Below, one piece after another: positions 51,382 through 61,700 of a DNA stretch of 64,000 bases (positions within the stretch are counted from its first letter, which is position 1; every line of letters starts with the position of its first letter). This DNA comes from JBNGOQ01 sp050589645. Lineage in GTDB: Bacteria > Bacteroidota > Bacteroidia > Flavobacteriales > Flavobacteriaceae. The position numbers were made by a program, and so were the translations under genes. The stretch lies in contig NZ_JBNGOQ010000003.1 in the NCBI RefSeq assembly GCF_050589645.1, positions 434,001 through 498,000 on the forward strand. The letters run 5' to 3'. A model generated the notes under the pieces. It was not told where the DNA came from, ran no database searches, and saw nothing but the letters and a program-made list of their open reading frames with translations.

Positions 51382-53136
51382 TTAGTTTTCTTTCTCGGAT
51401 AGCTGATTGATATAAAGCTCTTTGTAGTATCCTTCGGCCGCAATTAAATCATCATGTGTACCTTCTTGAGCCAGCTGGCCGTCCTCTAGAACCAGTATTC
51501 GATCTGCATTTTTGGCGGAAGATACCCTGTGGCTCACGATCAAGGTGGTCTTGTTTTCGGATGCTTTTTTCAGGTGGTTCAAGATTTCCTCCTCTGTTTC
51601 GGTGTCCACGGCCGAAAGGCAATCGTCGAATAAGTATATCTGAGGTTCCTTAATCAATGCCCGCGCAATGGATACCCGCTGTTTTTGTCCTCCACTCAGT
51701 GTAATTCCACGCTCACCCAGTACGGTGTCGTAGTCTTTGGAGAAGCCCATGATATTGTCGTGGACCACTGCCTGCTTGGCCATGGCATGGATTTCCTCAT
51801 CGGTAGCGTCTGCCTTTCCGAACTTTATATTGTTCCTTATACTGTCCGAAAATAAGAAGGCGTCTTGGGGAACCGCCCCTATGGCCGCTCTAAGACTCTG
51901 GAGATTTAGATCCTTGACCGAGATGCCGTCAATCAACACGTCTCCGGCACTTACATCGTACAAGCGGGCCACCAAATCCAAAATGGTAGATTTTCCCGAT
52001 CCCGTTTTTCCAATAATCGCTACCGTTTCCCCGGTATGGACCTTGAAGGAAAGTTCCTTTAAGGCAGTGATATTGGTGTCCTCATAGGTGAAGGTCACCT
52101 TTTTAAACTCGATTTCCCCTTGGATGGGGGAAGTTTCGGGCACTTCATTCTTAATTTCGGGCTCTTCCTTTAAAAACTCGTTGATTCTTTTTTGTGATGC
52201 CTCCGCGCGTTGTACTATAGAGGTAAGCCATCCTACTATGGCCACTGGCCATGTAAGCATGTTCACATAGAGGATAAACTCTGCTATGACCCCAACGGAC
52301 GCAATTTCCCCATCAATGTACTGTTTGCCACCCACATAGATGACAAAAATATTGCTCACCCCGATCAAGAGGATCATCAAGGGAAAGAACCAGGCGTTCA
52401 CCTTGGCAAGGTCCATGCTCTTGTTTTTCCCTTCCAAGGCCAATTCCCTCAGTTCAGTATTGATTTTAGGCTCCAGGCCATAGGCCTTTATAACGGAGAC
52501 CCCGGAAAAAGATTCCTGGGTAAAGGTCGAAAGGGCCGATAAATACTCTTGGACCTTGGTGCTTCGCCTATGAATTATTCTGCTGATCTGATAGATCAAC
52601 ACCGATAGTACGGGTAAGGGCAATAAGGCATAGAACGCTATGGTGGGTGCCTTGATGAACATCAAGGGGATTAGGCAGACAAAGAGTGTCAATGTCTGTA
52701 TGCCGTACATGATGGCGGGACCTGCGTACATGCGTACCTGATTGACATCCTCACTGATCCGGTTCATGAGGTCGCCCGTCCTGTTTTTTTTATAAAAACT
52801 GAGGTTGAGCAACTGGTAGTGATCAAATACCTCATTCTTCAGGTCGTACTCTATATATCGGGAAACGTTGATAATGGTCTGCCGCATGAGAAAGGTAAAA
52901 AAACCGGAAAGCAAAGCCGCCCCTACAATGATCAAAATATACTCCAGGAGCATATCCTTGGCACTGGCCTCTGAAATCCTGTTCCCCAAAAAGTTCTCTA
53001 CTACCGCAATGGATTTGTTTACATAGGAGGGCATTACCAACTGAAAAACACGGGCTATAATCGTAATGATGATGCCGATAAGCAGTTTTAACCAATATTT
53101 TTTGAAGTATTTGTTTAGATGTTTAAGTTCCTTCAT
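51382..53136 (-). CDS. ABC exporter, MsbA/lipid-A-like half transporter
   Basis: 584 residues, membrane domain (about 1-320, six helices) fused to the ATPase (about 340-584). Walker A IIGKTGSGKSTILDLV, Q-loop GAVPQDAFLFS, signature LSGGQKQRVSIARAL, Walker B IYLFDDCLSAVD, switch SHRVSSAK. It works as a homodimer or with a partner, probably exporting a lipid, peptide or drug. The degenerate Walker B end DCLS in place of DEAT suggests lower or asymmetric ATPase activity: the catalytic Glu is Cys. It is divergent from nusB. Confidence 0.9.
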   Translation of the reverse strand: MKELKHLNKYFKKYWLKLLIGIIITIIARVFQLVMPSYVNKSIAVVENFLGNRISEASAKDMLLEYILIIVGAALLSGFFTFLMRQTIINVSRYIEYDLKNEVFDHYQLLNLSFYKKNRTGDLMNRISEDVNQVRMYAGPAIMYGIQTLTLFVCLIPLMFIKAPTIAFYALLPLPVLSVLIYQISRIIHRRSTKVQEYLSALSTFTQESFSGVSVIKAYGLEPKINTELRELALEGKNKSMDLAKVNAWFFPLMILLIGVSNIFVIYVGGKQYIDGEIASVGVIAEFILYVNMLTWPVAIVGWLTSIVQRAEASQKRINEFLKEEPEIKNEVPETSPIQGEIEFKKVTFTYEDTNITALKELSFKVHTGETVAIIGKTGSGKSTILDLVARLYDVSAGDVLIDGISVKDLNLQSLRAAIGAVPQDAFLFSDSIRNNIKFGKADATDEEIHAMAKQAVVHDNIMGFSKDYDTVLGERGITLSGGQKQRVSIARALIKEPQIYLFDDCLSAVDTETEEEILNHLKKASENKTTLIVSHRVSSAKNADRILVLEDGQLAQEGTHDDLIAAEGYYKELYINQLSEKEN

Positions 53137-53178
53137 CCAATGTGTTTGCTGGGCGGTCCTGTTTTAATGACGATTTAG

Positions 53179-53186
53179 CAAAGATA
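53179..53186 (-). promoter_or_regulatory. -7 box TATCTTTG for the ABC exporter gene
   Basis: Exact TAnnTTTG on the minus strand, 42 bases upstream of the ATG at 53136. Confidence 0.6.
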
Positions 53187-53246
53187 TGGGATTGGGTTTA
53201 AATCAAATGTTATAAAAGTGATAAGATATAATTGAAAATAGATTAC

Positions 53247-53254
53247 TATTTTTG
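53247..53254 (+). promoter_or_regulatory. -7 box TATTTTTG for the nusB operon
   Basis: Exact TAnnTTTG, 41 bases upstream of the nusB ATG. Confidence 0.6.
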
Positions 53255-53295
53255 CGGCATTAAGTTTAATATAACTAAACAGAAGTTCTTTAAAA

Positions 53296-54243
53296 ATGCT
53301 TACAAGAAGGCATATTAGGGTAAAGGTGATGCAATGCATCTACGCACTGACCCAGTCGCAGGACGACGCCCTTGAAAAACAGGAAAAATTTTTGAAAGTA
53401 AGCATATCGAACATGTATTCCCTTTATCTGTTGATGTTGAGCTTATTGGCCGAGATTCATCTGATGGCCGAAAACCAACTTAAACTTTCCTCCAAAAAAT
53501 ACCTGGCTACACCGTCCGATGCTTATCCCAACAAGGAGAAATTTTTAAACAATAGATTGATGCTGCAAATAGCCAACAACAGTCTATTGGTGACAGAGCT
53601 ATCGAAAAGGAAATTAAAGAATTGGTACCTGAACGAGGAGTATGTAAAAATAGTCTATAAGGAGATTGTTGCCAGCTCTGTTTATGAGGATTATATGTCC
53701 AGCGCCCAAAATGGTTATGAGCAAGACCGGCAGTTGCTAATCAACCTGTTCAAGGAAATTATTGCGCCCAACGAGAAGATATATGACTATTTCGAGGACG
53801 ACAAATTGACCTGGGTAGATGATATTCCTATTGTGAACACCTTTATTTTAAAACAACTGAGAAAAGTAAAGGAAAATCAACACGAGTCTTTCTTTTTGCC
53901 ACCATTGTTAAAGGATGAGGAGGATATGGATTTTGCCCGGAAATTACTCACCAAAACCTTGCTGAACAATGCAGAACTGGAAAAGGAAATAGAAGGGAAA
54001 ACCCCCAATTGGGACAAGGACCGAATAGCGGATATTGACGCCATATTGCTTAAGATGGCCATATGTGAACTGCTCAACTTTTCCTCCATACCCGAAAAAG
54101 TTACCATTAATGAATACCTCGAGATTGCAAAGGAATATTCCACACCCAAGAGCAGTATCTTTATCAACGGTATTTTGGACAAACTGGTCAAGGAGTACAA
54201 AAGTGAAGGAAAACTTAAAAAAACAGGCAGGGGATTATTATAA
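53296..54243 (+). CDS. nusB: Transcription antitermination factor NusB
   Basis: 315 residues, about twice the usual length because of a large helical insert between the N-terminal RRHIRVKVMQCIYAL (RNA-binding Arg-rich start) and the C-terminal core (DRIADIDAILLKMAICELL; VTINEYLEIAKEYSTPKSSIFINGILDKL). The long form is usual in Flavobacteriia. NusB with NusE binds boxA in rRNA leaders. A DUF1573 lipoprotein and yajC follow in the same direction. Confidence 0.93.
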   Translation: MLTRRHIRVKVMQCIYALTQSQDDALEKQEKFLKVSISNMYSLYLLMLSLLAEIHLMAENQLKLSSKKYLATPSDAYPNKEKFLNNRLMLQIANNSLLVTELSKRKLKNWYLNEEYVKIVYKEIVASSVYEDYMSSAQNGYEQDRQLLINLFKEIIAPNEKIYDYFEDDKLTWVDDIPIVNTFILKQLRKVKENQHESFFLPPLLKDEEDMDFARKLLTKTLLNNAELEKEIEGKTPNWDKDRIADIDAILLKMAICELLNFSSIPEKVTINEYLEIAKEYSTPKSSIFINGILDKLVKEYKSEGKLKKTGRGLL

Positions 54244-54286
54244 AAAAATATTGCTAATTTTACACACGTATAAAAATTCAACAATC

Positions 54287-54763
54287 ATGAAAAAAATATT
54301 TTTGACCTTAAGCTTAGCTGCCGCGGTCGCTTTTGTTTCCTGTAAGGACAAAGCATCGAACAAGATCAATGCGGCCAATGTTGAGGTAGCGGCAGAAAGG
54401 GACGAAGCTTCGAAAAACTTGCCCGTAATGAGTTTTGAAAAGGCGGAACACGATTTTGGGACCATCACACAAGGAACATCACAGGAAACTATTTTTAAGT
54501 TTACCAATACGGGGAATGCCCCTTTGATCATCACAGATGCCAAAAGCAGTTGTGGATGTACTGTACCCGAATATCCAAAGAACACCCCGGTAGCACCTGG
54601 GGATTCTGGAGAATTATTGGTGAGATTCAACGGTTCTGGCCAAAACCAGGTTACCAAGACCATTACGGTCAGCGCCAATACGGCCAAAGGCAAGGAGACC
54701 CTTCGAATTAAGGCATTTGTGAACCCAAAGACCGGCAATACCGTAGCCGGACCGGTAAAATAA
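54287..54763 (+). CDS. DUF1573 lipoprotein
   Basis: 158 residues from ATG 54287 with lipobox LAAAVAFVSC. The DUF1573 domain is an immunoglobulin-like beta sandwich: FEKAEHDFGTITQGTSQETIF, FTNTGNAPLIITDAKSSCGC and VPEYPKNTPVAPGDSGELLV. The SSCGCT block is the family hallmark. It lies between nusB and yajC, a common order in this phylum. Function unknown, possibly a periplasmic adaptor. Confidence 0.92.
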   Translation: MKKIFLTLSLAAAVAFVSCKDKASNKINAANVEVAAERDEASKNLPVMSFEKAEHDFGTITQGTSQETIFKFTNTGNAPLIITDAKSSCGCTVPEYPKNTPVAPGDSGELLVRFNGSGQNQVTKTITVSANTAKGKETLRIKAFVNPKTGNTVAGPVK

Positions 54764-54767
54764 TACT

Positions 54768-55055
54768 ATGTTAGAACAATATCCATTTCTTCCGCTTATT
54801 TTGATATTTGTGGTGGCCTATTTTTTTATGATACGCCCACAAATGAAACGTCAAAAGGATGAGAAGAAATTTTCAAAGGAGCTGAAAAAAGGAGATAAAA
54901 TCGTTACCAAAAGTGGCATGTACGGAAAAATCGTGGATTTGAACGAAAAGGACTTTTCCTGTATCGTTGAGACCATGGCCGGCAGGATCAAATTTGATCG
55001 TTCAGCCATTTCTATGGAAATGAGCAAAAAACTCAACGCTCCGGAGAAAAAATAA
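54768..55055 (+). CDS. yajC: Preprotein translocase accessory subunit YajC
   Basis: 95 residues: a single N-terminal membrane helix (FLPLILIFVVAYFFMI) with the conserved RPQMKRQKDEKKF, then a small cytoplasmic domain (LKKGDKIVTKSGMYGKIVDL). It joins SecDF-YidC at the Sec translocon. Starts 4 bases after the DUF1573 stop. Confidence 0.95.
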   Translation: MLEQYPFLPLILIFVVAYFFMIRPQMKRQKDEKKFSKELKKGDKIVTKSGMYGKIVDLNEKDFSCIVETMAGRIKFDRSAISMEMSKKLNAPEKK

Positions 55056-55077
55056 ACCCAATTGCATCGGATTAAAA

Positions 55078-55108
55078 AACGCCAACTTTCGGGTTGGCGT
55101 TTTTTTTG
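55078..55108 (+). terminator. Terminator of nusB-DUF1573-yajC
   Basis: AACGCCAAC and GTTGGCGTT form a 9-bp stem, followed by eight T on the plus strand. Confidence 0.85.
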
Positions 55109-55128
55109 TGCTAGGGGTAGGCTTGGAG

Positions 55129-55722
55129 CTATGTTCTATAGGAGTCGTTTAATCCAATACCCTGAGCGATCATAGGGAGAATTTTTTCCAAACGCGATTT
55201 TTTGGTCTTTTCCTGCTTGGCCGTAGCGATGTGTTCGGAATACTCCTTCTGTTTGTAAGGGGTAAGTGCATCAAAGGCCATGCGCAGACTTTCTTTTTTG
55301 GCCAGGGCTTCCGCGAGCAGTGACGGAACTTCCACAGTGCTATTTCTAATCGGTTTAATGACCATTCCCTTCTTTTGGTTTGCAATGGCCTCCTTGATAT
55401 AGGAAAGCACCACTATAGGATCTATATCGGCTACGGATTTGAACTTCCAGTGGCGCATGCCACGGGTCTTTCCTTCCTGGGCATTTTCCAAAACGCCTTT
55501 GGGGTCGTTCAAAAAGACACCATGGTAAAACCACAGCCCAAAATGGTGCTTAAAGGCCAAGATGCCCAGGACATTCTTATTGTTGATCGTATATACGGGC
55601 GCACCCCATTTGCACTGCTCCTCCAAATCAGTTTGCTTGGCCAGGTCCCTTAGGATCGCCATCCCCGCTTTAAAGGGCCCCTCTTTGGCAAAATACGTAT
55701 CTACTTTTTCCGAGTTTTTCAT
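55129..55722 (-). CDS. YdeI/DUF1801 family protein
   Basis: 197 residues from ATG 55722. DUF1801 part (about 10-110: QCKWGAPVYTINNKNVLGILAFKHHFGLWFY) and the YdeI C-terminal helical part with LTPYKQKEYSEHIATAKQEKTKKSRLEKIL, the usual DUF1801-YdeI order. Function unknown. The ATG overlaps the stop of pepT by four bases, so the two are coupled. Confidence 0.88.
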   Translation of the reverse strand: MKNSEKVDTYFAKEGPFKAGMAILRDLAKQTDLEEQCKWGAPVYTINNKNVLGILAFKHHFGLWFYHGVFLNDPKGVLENAQEGKTRGMRHWKFKSVADIDPIVVLSYIKEAIANQKKGMVIKPIRNSTVEVPSLLAEALAKKESLRMAFDALTPYKQKEYSEHIATAKQEKTKKSRLEKILPMIAQGIGLNDSYRT

Positions 55723-56951
55723 CTTTGATACTTTTCTGCTGTAATTTCGCAAATTTTTATGATAACCTCAATTGCCTTTTGCATACTCTCTACCGGAACA
55801 TACTCGTATTTTCCATGAAAATTATGTCCCCCGGCAAAAATATTGGGGCAGGGGAGGCCCATAAAACTCAATTGGGCGCCATCCGTACCACCACGTATCG
55901 GTTTTATAATGGGTTCAATACCTAGGGTTTCCATGGCCTGTTTGGCTATCTCCACAATATGGAATTGGGGAGCCACTTTTTCCTTCATATTGTAGTACTG
56001 GTCCTGGAGTTGTAGCTCCAGGCAGTGCCCGTGCAACTCGTTTAGTTCTTGTACAACATCCAACAACAGCTGCTTTCTTTCTTCAAAACGCGTCTTGTCG
56101 TGATCCCTAACGATCAGCTCCAGTTCGGCATGTTCAATAGTACCTTTTATCTCGTGCACATGAAAAAAACCTTCTCGGTCCGAAGTATGTTCCGGGCGCT
56201 CCTTTGGGGGAAGTCTGAACATGAATTCATTTAACACCCCAATCGCGTTGACCATTTTTCCCTTGGCATATCCTGGATGCACACTTTTGCCCTGAACAGT
56301 GAGCTTGGCCGCGGCCGCATTAAAATTTTCATACTCCAGCTCCCCAATTTGACTCCCATCCATGGTATAGGCCCATTCAGCTGCAAATTGTGCTACATTA
56401 AACTTATGTGCGCCGCGTCCTATTTCCTCATCGGGCGTAAATGCCACGCGAATGGTTCCGTGTTTTATTTCGGGATGTTGGATCAAATACTCCATGGCCG
56501 TCATGATTTCAGCAATGCCTGCCTTGTCATCGGCTCCCAACAAAGTGGTCCCATCCGTGGTTATGAGGGTATTGCCCTTGTACTGTAAGAGTTCTTCAAA
56601 ATAGTCCGGGGATAGCAGCACATTCTTTTCCTGGTTCAGTACAATATCGGTACCGTCGTAATCCCTGATGATTTTTGGCCTTACATGGGTTCCTGTGAAG
56701 TCGGGTGTGGTATCAAAATGGGATATAAAGCCTATGGTCGGTACATTCTTGTCCACATTTCCCGGTAGGGTGGCCATAATATACGCGTGTTCATCTATGG
56801 TCACCTCTTCCATGCCAATCTGTTTTAATTCTGCTGCCAATTTGTTGGCCAGGTCCCATTGCTTGGCCGTACTAGGTGTAGTGTTGGAACGGGGGTCACT
56901 TTGGGTATCAATGGTCACATAACCAATAAATCGATCTATGATATGCTGCAT
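55719..56951 (-). CDS. pepT: Peptidase T
   Basis: 410 residues from ATG 56951. Di-zinc M20 tripeptidase that removes the N-terminal residue from tripeptides in the cytosol. Zinc ligands and catalytic residues: GFISHFDTTPDFTG (His, Asp), TTLLGADDKAG (bridging Asp), FTPDEEIGRGAHKF (catalytic Glu, ligand Glu), and the last ligand in FAGGHNFHGKYEYVP. PepT rather than other M20: RGGTDGAQLSFMGLPCPN. A YdeI gene follows. Confidence 0.95.
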   Translation of the reverse strand: MQHIIDRFIGYVTIDTQSDPRSNTTPSTAKQWDLANKLAAELKQIGMEEVTIDEHAYIMATLPGNVDKNVPTIGFISHFDTTPDFTGTHVRPKIIRDYDGTDIVLNQEKNVLLSPDYFEELLQYKGNTLITTDGTTLLGADDKAGIAEIMTAMEYLIQHPEIKHGTIRVAFTPDEEIGRGAHKFNVAQFAAEWAYTMDGSQIGELEYENFNAAAAKLTVQGKSVHPGYAKGKMVNAIGVLNEFMFRLPPKERPEHTSDREGFFHVHEIKGTIEHAELELIVRDHDKTRFEERKQLLLDVVQELNELHGHCLELQLQDQYYNMKEKVAPQFHIVEIAKQAMETLGIEPIIKPIRGGTDGAQLSFMGLPCPNIFAGGHNFHGKYEYVPVESMQKAIEVIIKICEITAEKYQR

Positions 56952-57048
56952 GTATTGAGTTTTGCCCAAAAATACAATATAACACCAAAGTTTACACCGA
57001 GCATTTTCCCCTAAGAACTTTCAAAAAAACACCCTTAAGAATATTCCT

Positions 57049-57056
57049 TATATTTG
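57049..57056 (+). promoter_or_regulatory. -7 box TATATTTG overlapping the annotated TTG start of the ECF sigma gene
   Basis: Exact TAnnTTTG. It overlaps the TTG codon at 57054, so either this box is not used or the sigma protein starts at a later, non-ATG codon. Confidence 0.5.
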
Positions 57057-57656
57057 GTAGTACAGAATCGTACAAAAACAACTACTATCCAACCGGAAAA
57101 AGTCATATGGCACCTTTTTATAGGCGGCGACCTCCATGCCTTCTCCACCTTGTTCAAGGGGTATTACGCTATGCTTCACAATTATGGCTATAAGATATCG
57201 GCAAACCTAAATCTTACCGAAGACTGCCTTCAGGACTTTTTTATCTATCTGTTCGAGAATCGAAGGAATTTGGGCGAGGTGCACAACATCAAAGCCTATT
57301 TGTTTGTTTCTTTCCGAAGGGCAATTTTTAAATCCTTAAAACGGGAACGGCGGTTTACGGATTTGGAGGGGACGCCCGAGGCATTGTCCAAGTTTGAGTT
57401 TTCCCCGGAGGAGATTGCCATGGAACAGGAGCTTGTCTCTGCCCGGAAAGAGGTCTTGGCCGAAATTCTCAACGGTCTTTCCAAAAGGGAACGGGAAGTG
57501 GTGTATTTAAAATATTACAGCGACCTTAAAACCAAGGAAATTTCTGAGGTCATGGGCATTTCATACCAAAGCGTCCTCAATACGCTTCAAAAAGCATTTG
57601 TAAAGCTCCGAAATTCGGTTGAAACCCAGGTGATCCGGCAAATACTTCAGCGGTAG
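57054..57656 (+). CDS. ECF sigma factor (FecI-like)
   Basis: About 200 residues. Region 2 (GDLHAFSTLFKGYYAMLHNYG; EDCLQDFFIYLFENRRNL; NIKAYLFVSFRRAIFKSLKRE) and region 4 (LNGLSKREREVVYLKYYSDLKTKEISEVMGISYQSVLNTL) are both clear. Followed by a FecR-like anti-sigma and a TonB receptor, so it probably controls uptake of one ligand. There is no in-frame ATG before region 2; the TTG at 57054 is the earliest start but sits in a perfect -7 box, so the true start is uncertain. Confidence 0.88.
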   Translation: MVVQNRTKTTTIQPEKVIWHLFIGGDLHAFSTLFKGYYAMLHNYGYKISANLNLTEDCLQDFFIYLFENRRNLGEVHNIKAYLFVSFRRAIFKSLKRERRFTDLEGTPEALSKFEFSPEEIAMEQELVSARKEVLAEILNGLSKREREVVYLKYYSDLKTKEISEVMGISYQSVLNTLQKAFVKLRNSVETQVIRQILQR

Positions 57657-57745
57657 TACGAATTTTTCAAAAAAACAGGGTATAAAACAGCGATTGATTC
57701 CTCTTTATCGATGAATGGCATTTTATATGCACCTAATTGTCACTG

Positions 57746-58750
57746 ATGGACGAAGCTACCCAAGCATTTTTGGAAAAACTCTTAAGCGATTCCTCTTTTA
57801 GAAACTGGGCTAAAAACAGCAACGAGAACGATGTTGCCTTTTGGAATACCTGGATCAAGGATAATCCTGATAAAATTGATGTGGTCTATAATGCAAAGGA
57901 CATTGTACTGGGTATTGCCTTCCAGCCGCATGGGGTAGACGAGACCCATATGAACAAAGAACTCGATGCGGTCCTGGGCCAAATTCAGAAAAGGGCACAA
58001 GCCAGAGACGGTAAACCGGTCATACAACTTTCCAAAACAGTAAAGAGGGTAGCCTCCTTAGCCGCAGTGGGCTTAATTTTGATGGTGGTTGCCTTAAATT
58101 TTTCGAGAACTTCGGATGAGATTGTTCATAAAACTGGTTTTGGGGAGGTCATCAATCTCAAATTGCCCGATGGCACTTCGGTGGTTCTAAACGGTAATTC
58201 GGAGATTCGATACGGCAAAAAGAACACACGTGACGTTACTTTGAAGGGGGAGGCCTATTTTAAGGTGAAGCCCCAAAACGAGACTCGAGCCAAATTCTGG
58301 GTCAATACCGAAGATCTTAGAGTAGAGGTATACGGTACACAATTCCATGTAAATACGAGAGATAGCAAGACCGATGTTACCTTGGATGAGGGCTCGATCA
58401 ATCTCTTGCTCAAAAACGGTATTGCCAAGAAAATGTTACCCGGAGAATATGTCTCTTATTCCAACGTGGACAAGGTAGTACTCCATGAAGGTGCCGAAAA
58501 GCCCAATACCTATTTGTGGCGCGAAGGCACCTATGTCTTTAATAATATTAGCCTAAAGGAGGTCATGAAACATTTAGGGCATACCTATGGACTTCCTGCG
58601 GAATTTATGGATAAGACCCTTGAAGGGAAGACACTCACGGGAGGTATTCCCAATGAAAACCTTAAAATATGTTTGTCGGCAATCGAAAAGACGACGGGAA
58701 CCCGAATTGTCCAACAGGACAATAAACTCATAATTTACAACGATCAATAA
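57746..58750 (+). CDS. FecR-type anti-sigma factor
   Basis: 334 residues from ATG 57746. Cytosolic N-terminal part (about 1-90), one membrane helix (ASLAAVGLILMVVALNF), then the periplasmic FecR domain (INLKLPDGTSVVLNGNSEIRYG; LKGEAYFKVKP; FHVNTRDSKTDVTLDEG) and a C-terminal secretin-like segment (NNISLKEVMKHLGHTYGLPAEF). It holds the sigma factor until the outer-membrane receptor signals. Confidence 0.92.
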   Translation: MDEATQAFLEKLLSDSSFRNWAKNSNENDVAFWNTWIKDNPDKIDVVYNAKDIVLGIAFQPHGVDETHMNKELDAVLGQIQKRAQARDGKPVIQLSKTVKRVASLAAVGLILMVVALNFSRTSDEIVHKTGFGEVINLKLPDGTSVVLNGNSEIRYGKKNTRDVTLKGEAYFKVKPQNETRAKFWVNTEDLRVEVYGTQFHVNTRDSKTDVTLDEGSINLLLKNGIAKKMLPGEYVSYSNVDKVVLHEGAEKPNTYLWREGTYVFNNISLKEVMKHLGHTYGLPAEFMDKTLEGKTLTGGIPNENLKICLSAIEKTTGTRIVQQDNKLIIYNDQ

Positions 58751-58765
58751 CTAAAACTCAAGAAC

Positions 58766-61700
58766 ATGAAAGGAAAACAACGCTTTACAGTACTGCTGCT
58801 CCTGCTCCTATCCATAGGAATCACGGAAGCAAAGGCAGTAACCGAGTCGCGAAGTTTTGCGACCAGTAAAATGGTGGCGCTGACCGACTTCCTAGCGGAA
58901 CTAAGTGAAAAACATGAAGTGTTTTTTACCTACAACCCGGGCCTGCTCTCCGGTACCCACCTAAACCCCGAGGAATACGAGTACAAGGTACTGGATAAGG
59001 TCATCAACAAACTGGAGAAAAGAACCAGCTTTGATTTTGAATACCTGGGCAATAAATATTATGTAGTATACCATAAGAAGGTCCCTAAACTGCAATTGGA
59101 CAAGGTGAGCACGCTGGGCAGTCTGGACTATGTCATGGTCAATTCCATTTTTGAGCTTCAGCAGTCCATAAGCGGTGTAGTAACCGATGAGAACGGATCT
59201 CCACTTCCCGGCGCCACGGTGCTCGTAGTAGGAACAACCAACGGTACGACAACGGATTTTGATGGAAATTTCACGATTGACGCCCTTCAGGGAGACACTT
59301 TGGAGATTTCCTATATCGGATACGAGACCCAACGCGTGGTGGTAAGTGGTTCTACGGTGAACGTAAGAATGGTCTCTGGCCTGGAGCTATCCGAAGTAAT
59401 CATCGTGGGCTCCCGTAATCCCAATAGAACAGCAACTGAAAGCACGGTGCCGGTCGATGTCATTGATGTGAAGGAATTGAACAATGTGGCACCACAGGTA
59501 AACCTAAACCAGATTTTGAATTATGTGGCTCCTTCCTTTACTTCCAATACACAGACCATTTCTGACGGTACGGATCATATAGATCCAGCCTCTTTGAGGG
59601 GCCTTGGTCCCGATCAGGTCTTGGTATTGATCAATGGAAAACGAAGGCATACCTCCTCACTGGTCAATGTGAATGGAACCTTTGGTAGGGGTAGTGTTGG
59701 TACCGATCTGAATTCCATTCCGGCAGCGGCCATACAACGTATTGAAGTACTACGTGATGGTGCGGCCGCTCAGTATGGCTCAGATGCCATTGCAGGTGTT
59801 ATCAATATTGTTTTGAACAAAAGCGTAAACGAACTCAGTGCCACAGTGACCTCCGGTGCCAATTTCTCCAAGGAGGCCAATGGGCAAACAGGGGGTTCGG
59901 ACGGGGAAACCACCAATGTGGCCGCCAGTTATGGCCTCCCACTAGGTGATAATGGAGGCTATCTTACCTTTGCGGGCGATTTTGATGTTCGCGAGGATTA
60001 TAGCCGTATGTTCGAATGGGAAGGTGATGTTTACAATCTATACAATACCGTGGAAAGGGTAGCTAACGATTCCGGTTTTGACATTACCAATTTGTTGGAT
60101 GACGATGTGGCCGATGTGATACAATTTGCCAATACCGCAGGAATCGACCTGGGCGGGGCAACCACCAAGGATGAACTACGTACCGTACTGTCCGTGGATA
60201 ATACAACGGCCGAATTGGCTGCCAGGGGGCAACAACGAAGCGATTTTAATATGCGCGTGGGACAGTCGGCACTGCGGGGAGGCCGCCTGTTTGCCAACTT
60301 CTCCCTTCCGTTGGACGATAATGGCACGGAACTCTATTCCTTTGCGGGAATTAGCTCTCGAACCGGTAATTCTGCCGGATTTTATAGACTTCCAAACCAA
60401 AGCAGGACCTTTACCCCTGCCTTTATCAATGGTTTTTTGCCGGAAATCAACTCCAATATCAAGGACGAGTCGATCTCCGTTGGAATAAAGGGTATGATAG
60501 GCGACTGGAGCGTGGACTTTAGTAATACCTATGGACAGAACTCCTTTTTGTATACTATTGGAAACACCTTTAACGCCTCCTTGCAGAGTGCATCTCCCAC
60601 TACCTTTGATGCTGGTGGCTTCTCGTTTTCCCAAAACACCTCCAATTTGGACATTACCCAATTTTTCGACGATGTCCTTTCTGGGTTGAACATCGCTTTT
60701 GGAGCGGAATACCGGGTGGAGAATTATGAAATCGTGGCCGGAGAGGAAGAATCCTATTCACAGTACACGGCCGAAGGGGAAGTAATCACATTATCCACAC
60801 AACTGCCTTCCGAGGATTTCTTCGGAAATGCCAGGCCTGGGGGGTCCCAGGTTTTTCCTGGTTTCAGTCCGTCCAATGAACTGTCCAGAGGGCGAAGCAG
60901 TGTGGCCGGGTACTTTGACGTGGAGGCCGACTTTTCAGAGTCTTTTTTGGCGAGTTTTGCCACGAGATTTGAGAATTACAGCGATTTTGGATCCACAATC
61001 AACTTTAAATTGTCCACCAGGATAAAACTGTCCGATAATTTTAATCTTCGGGGCGCGGTCAATACCGGGTTTAGGGCACCGTCCTTGCATCAGATCAATT
61101 TTAATTCCACCTCTACCATATTTGATCAGGACGGCAACCCGCAAGAGGTTGGTACCTTTGCCAACGACAGTAGGGCAGCGCAGCTCTTGGGCATTCCCCA
61201 GTTAAAGGAGGAGACTTCACAAAGTGTTAGCTTGGGCTTTACCACAAAGATTCCCGATGCAAACCTGACCATTACGGTAGACGGGTACTTTGTAAAAATA
61301 GATGACAGAGTGGTCTTTACCGGCCAATTCAGTGGACCGGGAACGGGTACGGAATTGGACAATCTATTAAGGCAGGCCAATGCTTCCAGGGCCGCTTTCT
61401 TTGCCAATGCCATTGATACGGAGTCCAAAGGTTTGGACATCGTGGTAACGCACAAGGTAGATTTGGGTGACCAATGGCGGTTGAAGTCAGACCTGGCGGG
61501 GACCTTTTCCAAAACGCAACAGGTAGGGGACATCAATGCCTCCCAAGTGCTAAGGGATGCCGGATTGGTAGATACGTATTTTCCGGAAGACAGCAGGGTA
61601 TATCTGGAAGAAGCCGTGCCAAGAACAAAGATAAATTTGACCAACAGCCTTACTTCGGATAAATTGGTTTTCTTTTTGAGGAATGTCTATTTCGGGGAGG

